Source: an uncultured Ruminiclostridium sp. | GTDB taxonomy: Bacteria > Bacillota > Clostridia > Oscillospirales > Ruminococcaceae | NCBI GenBank assembly: GCA_910585505.1 | Contig: CAJUFF010000148.1 | Location: forward strand, 1-7,248 | Direction: 5' to 3' | Length of the DNA: 7,248 bases | Part shown: positions 7,076-7,248 of the stretch, piece by piece | How the letters are laid out: each line of letters opens with the position of its first letter | How positions within the stretch are numbered: the stretch's first letter is position 1 | Program-made: the position numbers and the translations under genes | The notes under the pieces: generated by a model | What the model was told of the DNA's origin: nothing | What the model saw: the letters and a program-made list of their open reading frames with translations, nothing else | The model's database searches: none

Positions 7076-7137
7076 AAAAAAACACAATGTCCGCGTCGGA
7101 TGTTAGGCGTGAAAAAAACATCTGACGCAGACTTTTT
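7076..7137. terminator. Hairpin with T-tracts on both sides (terminator or attenuator)
   Basis: Arms at 7089-7102 and 7119-7132 pair over 14 positions with one G-T wobble and one mismatch, around a 16-base loop. On the plus strand the stem is followed at once by TTTTT (7133-7137). On the minus strand it is followed by six bases and then seven T (7082-7076). It lies between the distal and proximal minus-strand promoters, so for the operon it would act as a leader terminator on the distal transcript. Alternatives: terminator of a minus-strand gene beyond the right edge, or insulation between divergent units. Confidence 0.6.
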
Positions 7138-7147
7138 AATGAAAAAT

Positions 7148-7176
7148 ATTATAGCACAAATGGGATTTATTGTCAA
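7148..7176 (-). promoter_or_regulatory. Consensus distal promoter
   Basis: On the minus strand, TTGACA (7171-7176), a 17-base spacer and TATAAT (7148-7153), with TG at the extended -10 position (TGCTATAAT). This matches the consensus for the housekeeping sigma factor at both boxes and in spacing. The start would be near 7140, only about 8 bases before the hairpin at 7089-7132, so its transcript enters that structure first. Confidence 0.72.
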
Positions 7177-7182
7177 GTGATT

Positions 7183-7191
7183 TGTTATAAT
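7183..7191 (+). promoter_or_regulatory. Possible divergent extended -10 element
   Basis: TGTTATAAT on the plus strand is a full extended -10 box, but no good -35 lies at the right distance. It would fire rightwards, away from the operon, toward a gene beyond the window edge. Confidence 0.3.
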
Positions 7192-7208
7192 CGCTCAGGG
7201 CAACAGCA

Positions 7209-7237
7209 TTTACTTTTTTAGAAAGAAGCAGTATAAT
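7209..7237 (+). promoter_or_regulatory. Possible divergent promoter at the right edge
   Basis: On the plus strand TTTACT (7209-7214, four of six consensus bases), a 17-base spacer and TATAAT (7232-7237). The start would be near 7244, so the gene it serves is outside the window. The ATG at 7245 has its only purine-rich stretch one base away, so it is probably not a start codon. Confidence 0.35.
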
Positions 7238-7248
7238 AAGGGACATGG

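Noticed and set aside
32..7088. Similar 13-base strings AAAAAAAC[AG]CA[AG]T beside both hairpins (32-44 and 7076-7088), perhaps terminal repeats of a mobile element
   Set aside because: Same orientation, largely an A-run, no target-site duplication and no transposase; best explained by two terminator A/T-tracts.
7136..7246. Minus-strand open frame of 37 codons ending just before the right-hand hairpin, possibly open beyond the edge
   Set aside because: It runs straight through a consensus promoter, is AT-rich and low in complexity, has no visible ribosome site, and frames this short arise by chance. A gene tail from beyond the edge cannot be excluded.
7245..7247. Plus-strand ATG at the right edge as a gene start
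   Set aside because: The purine stretch is one base away, too close for a ribosome site, and a TATAAT box lies just upstream; nothing downstream can be read.

Overview
The window holds one three-gene block, read entirely on the minus strand (right to left), with its control region at the right and a terminator-like region at the left. Strong AGGAGG-type ribosome binding sites, a TTG start, consensus housekeeping promoters (TTGACA/TATAAT), moderate base composition and a GLUG-type surface protein all point to a low-to-medium-GC Firmicute. A gut or rumen anaerobe of class Clostridia (Ruminococcus/Oscillospirales/Lachnospiraceae type) is most likely. This placement is inference from style and protein families, not a database match.

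Layout, in transcription order. Positions 6968-7248 hold the control region. It has a consensus distal minus-strand promoter (7148-7176), a 14-bp hairpin with T-tracts on both sides (7076-7137), a short perfect dyad that looks like an operator (7053-7063), a proximal minus-strand promoter (7021-7048), and possible plus-strand promoters facing right. Gene 1 (4490-6967) is an MMPL/RND-superfamily membrane transporter with both Asp-Tyr proton-relay pairs and an unusual Gly-x-Val-x tetrapeptide-repeat tail. Gene 2 (763-4506) overlaps it by 17 bases. It encodes a 1247-residue secreted, C-terminally membrane-anchored protein. Its GLUG beta-helix is split inside a single rung by a roughly 500-residue insertion made of two long helical arms joined by an acidic, proline-rich linker. 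Gene 3 (203-757) follows after only 5 bases and encodes a CYTH-domain protein (triphosphate tunnel metalloenzyme family). Positions 1-202 hold no gene; they contain a hairpin/T-tract terminator nested in a longer inverted repeat.

How the genes may work together (inference). The overlap and the 5-base gap make co-transcription and coupled translation very likely. The transporter and the anchored extracellular protein could form an envelope export or remodelling machine, with the coiled-coil hairpin acting as an extracellular adaptor or spacer across the wall. The CYTH protein would act in the cytoplasm on a triphosphate-containing or otherwise polyphosphorylated ligand. The trio MMPL + split-GLUG/coiled-coil protein + CYTH is the best candidate here for an undescribed system. 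Substrate and purpose cannot be read from the sequence.
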